A DNA stretch of 64,000 nt from Ornithinibacillus massiliensis (GTDB lineage: Bacteria; Bacillota; Bacilli; Bacillales; Amphibacillaceae): the NCBI RefSeq assembly GCF_018310345.1, contig NZ_JAGXBY010000005.1, positions 1 through 64,000 on the forward strand. The letters are read 5' to 3'. Shown piece after piece: positions 63,120-64,000 of the stretch. How positions within the stretch are numbered: position 1 is the stretch's first letter; every line of letters starts with the position of its first letter. The position numbers and the translations under genes were made by a program. Below the pieces are notes generated by a model. It worked only from the letters and a program-made list of their open reading frames with translations. It made no database searches and had not been told where the DNA came from.

Positions 63120-64000
63120 ATGAAAATATTAATTACAACCGAATGGTACGCACCTACCATTAATGGTGTAGTTACGTCAATAGTTAATTTAGAGAAAGAG
63201 TTAAATAGATTAGGTCATGAAGTAAGAATTCTTACGTTATCAGATCGAAACCGATCTTATAGAAGAGATCATGTTACATATATTCGTTCGATTAGTGCAG
63301 GAAAAATATATCCAGGTGTAAGGGTTACTTTTTCCAAGGTTAATCGATACATTGAAGAATTGGAGGCATGGAAACCGGATGTTATCCATTCTCAATGTGA
63401 ATTTAGTACGTTTCGTATCGCAAAACATATAGCGAAGAAATGTAGAATTCCGATTGTTCACACTTACCATACGGTCTATGAGGATTATACCCACTACTTT
63501 TCGCCTAATCAGAAGTGGGGGAAACGAATGGTGGCGTTATTCTCGAAAAGAGTCCTAAATCAAGCATCGTATGTTATCGCACCAACGAAAAAAGTGTATT
63601 CTATCCTCACTGGTTATGGTGTACATCAACCTATTGAAGTAGTGCCAACAGGAATTGATTTGAAAAGGTTCAATCTTCAACTGTCAGGTGATGAGAAGAA
63701 GCGATTACGTGAAAAACATAACATACCGATAGAGAATAAAGTGTTACTCTCCGTTGGTAGATTAGCAAAAGAGAAGAACCTAGAGGAAATATTAACCTTT
63801 GTGTCAAATATGAGAAATGATAATTTAACCCTATTGATTGTAGGGGACGGTCCATACCGAAGTGAACTAGAGAATATCGCATCTAAGCTAGGTATAACAG
63901 ACAAGGTCATTTTTGTAGGAATGATTCCCCCAGAGAAAGTTGCATCTTATTACCAATTAGGGGATGTATTTGTCAGTGCTTCAAATTCGGAAACACAAGG
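63120..64000 (+). CDS. GT4-family glycosyltransferase, partial (runs off the window)
   Basis: The first 293 residues of a GT-B glycosyltransferase. MKILITTEWYAPTINGVVTSIVNLEKELNRLGHEV is the typical N-terminus of GT4 diacylglycerol or related lipid glycosyltransferases; then HTYHTVYEDYTHYF, VVPTGIDLKRF, LLSVGRLAKEKNLEEIL and LIVGDGPYRSEL, ending in SASNSETQG, just before the donor-binding Glu region. ATG at 63120 behind AGAGGAG. Acceptor unknown; a membrane glycolipid is likely. Confidence 0.88.
   Translation, partial: MKILITTEWYAPTINGVVTSIVNLEKELNRLGHEVRILTLSDRNRSYRRDHVTYIRSISAGKIYPGVRVTFSKVNRYIEELEAWKPDVIHSQCEFSTFRIAKHIAKKCRIPIVHTYHTVYEDYTHYFSPNQKWGKRMVALFSKRVLNQASYVIAPTKKVYSILTGYGVHQPIEVVPTGIDLKRFNLQLSGDEKKRLREKHNIPIENKVLLSVGRLAKEKNLEEILTFVSNMRNDNLTLLIVGDGPYRSELENIASKLGITDKVIFVGMIPPEKVASYYQLGDVFVSASNSETQ

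Overview
The window is low-GC DNA from a Firmicute of the family Bacillaceae, probably close to the Oceanobacillus/Virgibacillus/Ornithinibacillus group. The basis is the sigW-rsiW-cdaA-cdaR-glmM-glmS gene order, a glmS ribozyme, SAM-I and T-box leaders, BceAB-RS genes, a Spo0E-like protein, and strong GGAGG ribosome binding sites with many TTG and GTG starts. The genus is an inference; no search could be run.

Layout. 1-960: a tRNA cluster (Glu partial, Val, Thr, Tyr, Gln, Lys) in which the Thr and Lys genes are each preceded by a truncated 5' half carrying a related insert of about 80 bp. 1068-5465: a mevalonate-pathway operon (mvaA-mvaK1-mvaD-mvaK2). 5581-6681: arginase and a small, convergent spo0E-like gene. 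6921-17652: the envelope-stress and cell-wall block: sigW with its own sigma-W promoter, rsiW, an inserted IS200/IS605-type tnpB element, then cdaA-cdaR-glmM, an S9 peptidase, and glmS behind its ribozyme. The c-di-AMP cyclase, its regulator and the two glucosamine enzymes feed peptidoglycan precursor synthesis.

17653-30400 is an accessory zone of single small genes (orphan protein, EamA transporter with a divergent MocR regulator, 2H phosphoesterase, nucleotidyltransferase, lipoprotein, ywnA/ywnB-like pair, catDE-like pair, GrpB, small membrane proteins) mixed with gene remnants. Several recurring intergenic sequences lie here: an imperfect palindrome just 3' of many genes, a shared promoter-plus-palindrome module 5' of two genes, a duplicated 20-bp tandem array plus terminator, and a duplicated block of about 150 bp. 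This cassette-like arrangement is the most unusual large-scale signal in the window.

30399-43442: a Fur-box-preceded flavin reductase, an AraC regulator, a DUF2089 regulator with a membrane partner behind a perfect 16-bp inverted repeat, a secreted M15 peptidase, a BceAB-RS-type antimicrobial-peptide detoxification module, a lipoprotein with a duplicated domain, and an MFS exporter under a canonical T-box leader. 44039-48269: a secreted GH3 beta-glucosidase and a membrane-anchored GH30 enzyme, likely acting together on beta-glucan or glucosylated substrates. 48379-52638: SAM riboswitch, metNIQ methionine uptake, then a 52-bp tandem repeat and an M20 amidohydrolase. 54230-57603: a second-type isoleucyl-tRNA synthetase behind a T-box-like leader that has an ATC specifier but no recognisable T-box sequence. 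57700-64000: a membrane protein, a NUDIX-HAD pair, a cupin, two tandem nucleoside hydrolases and the start of a GT4 glycosyltransferase that runs off the end.
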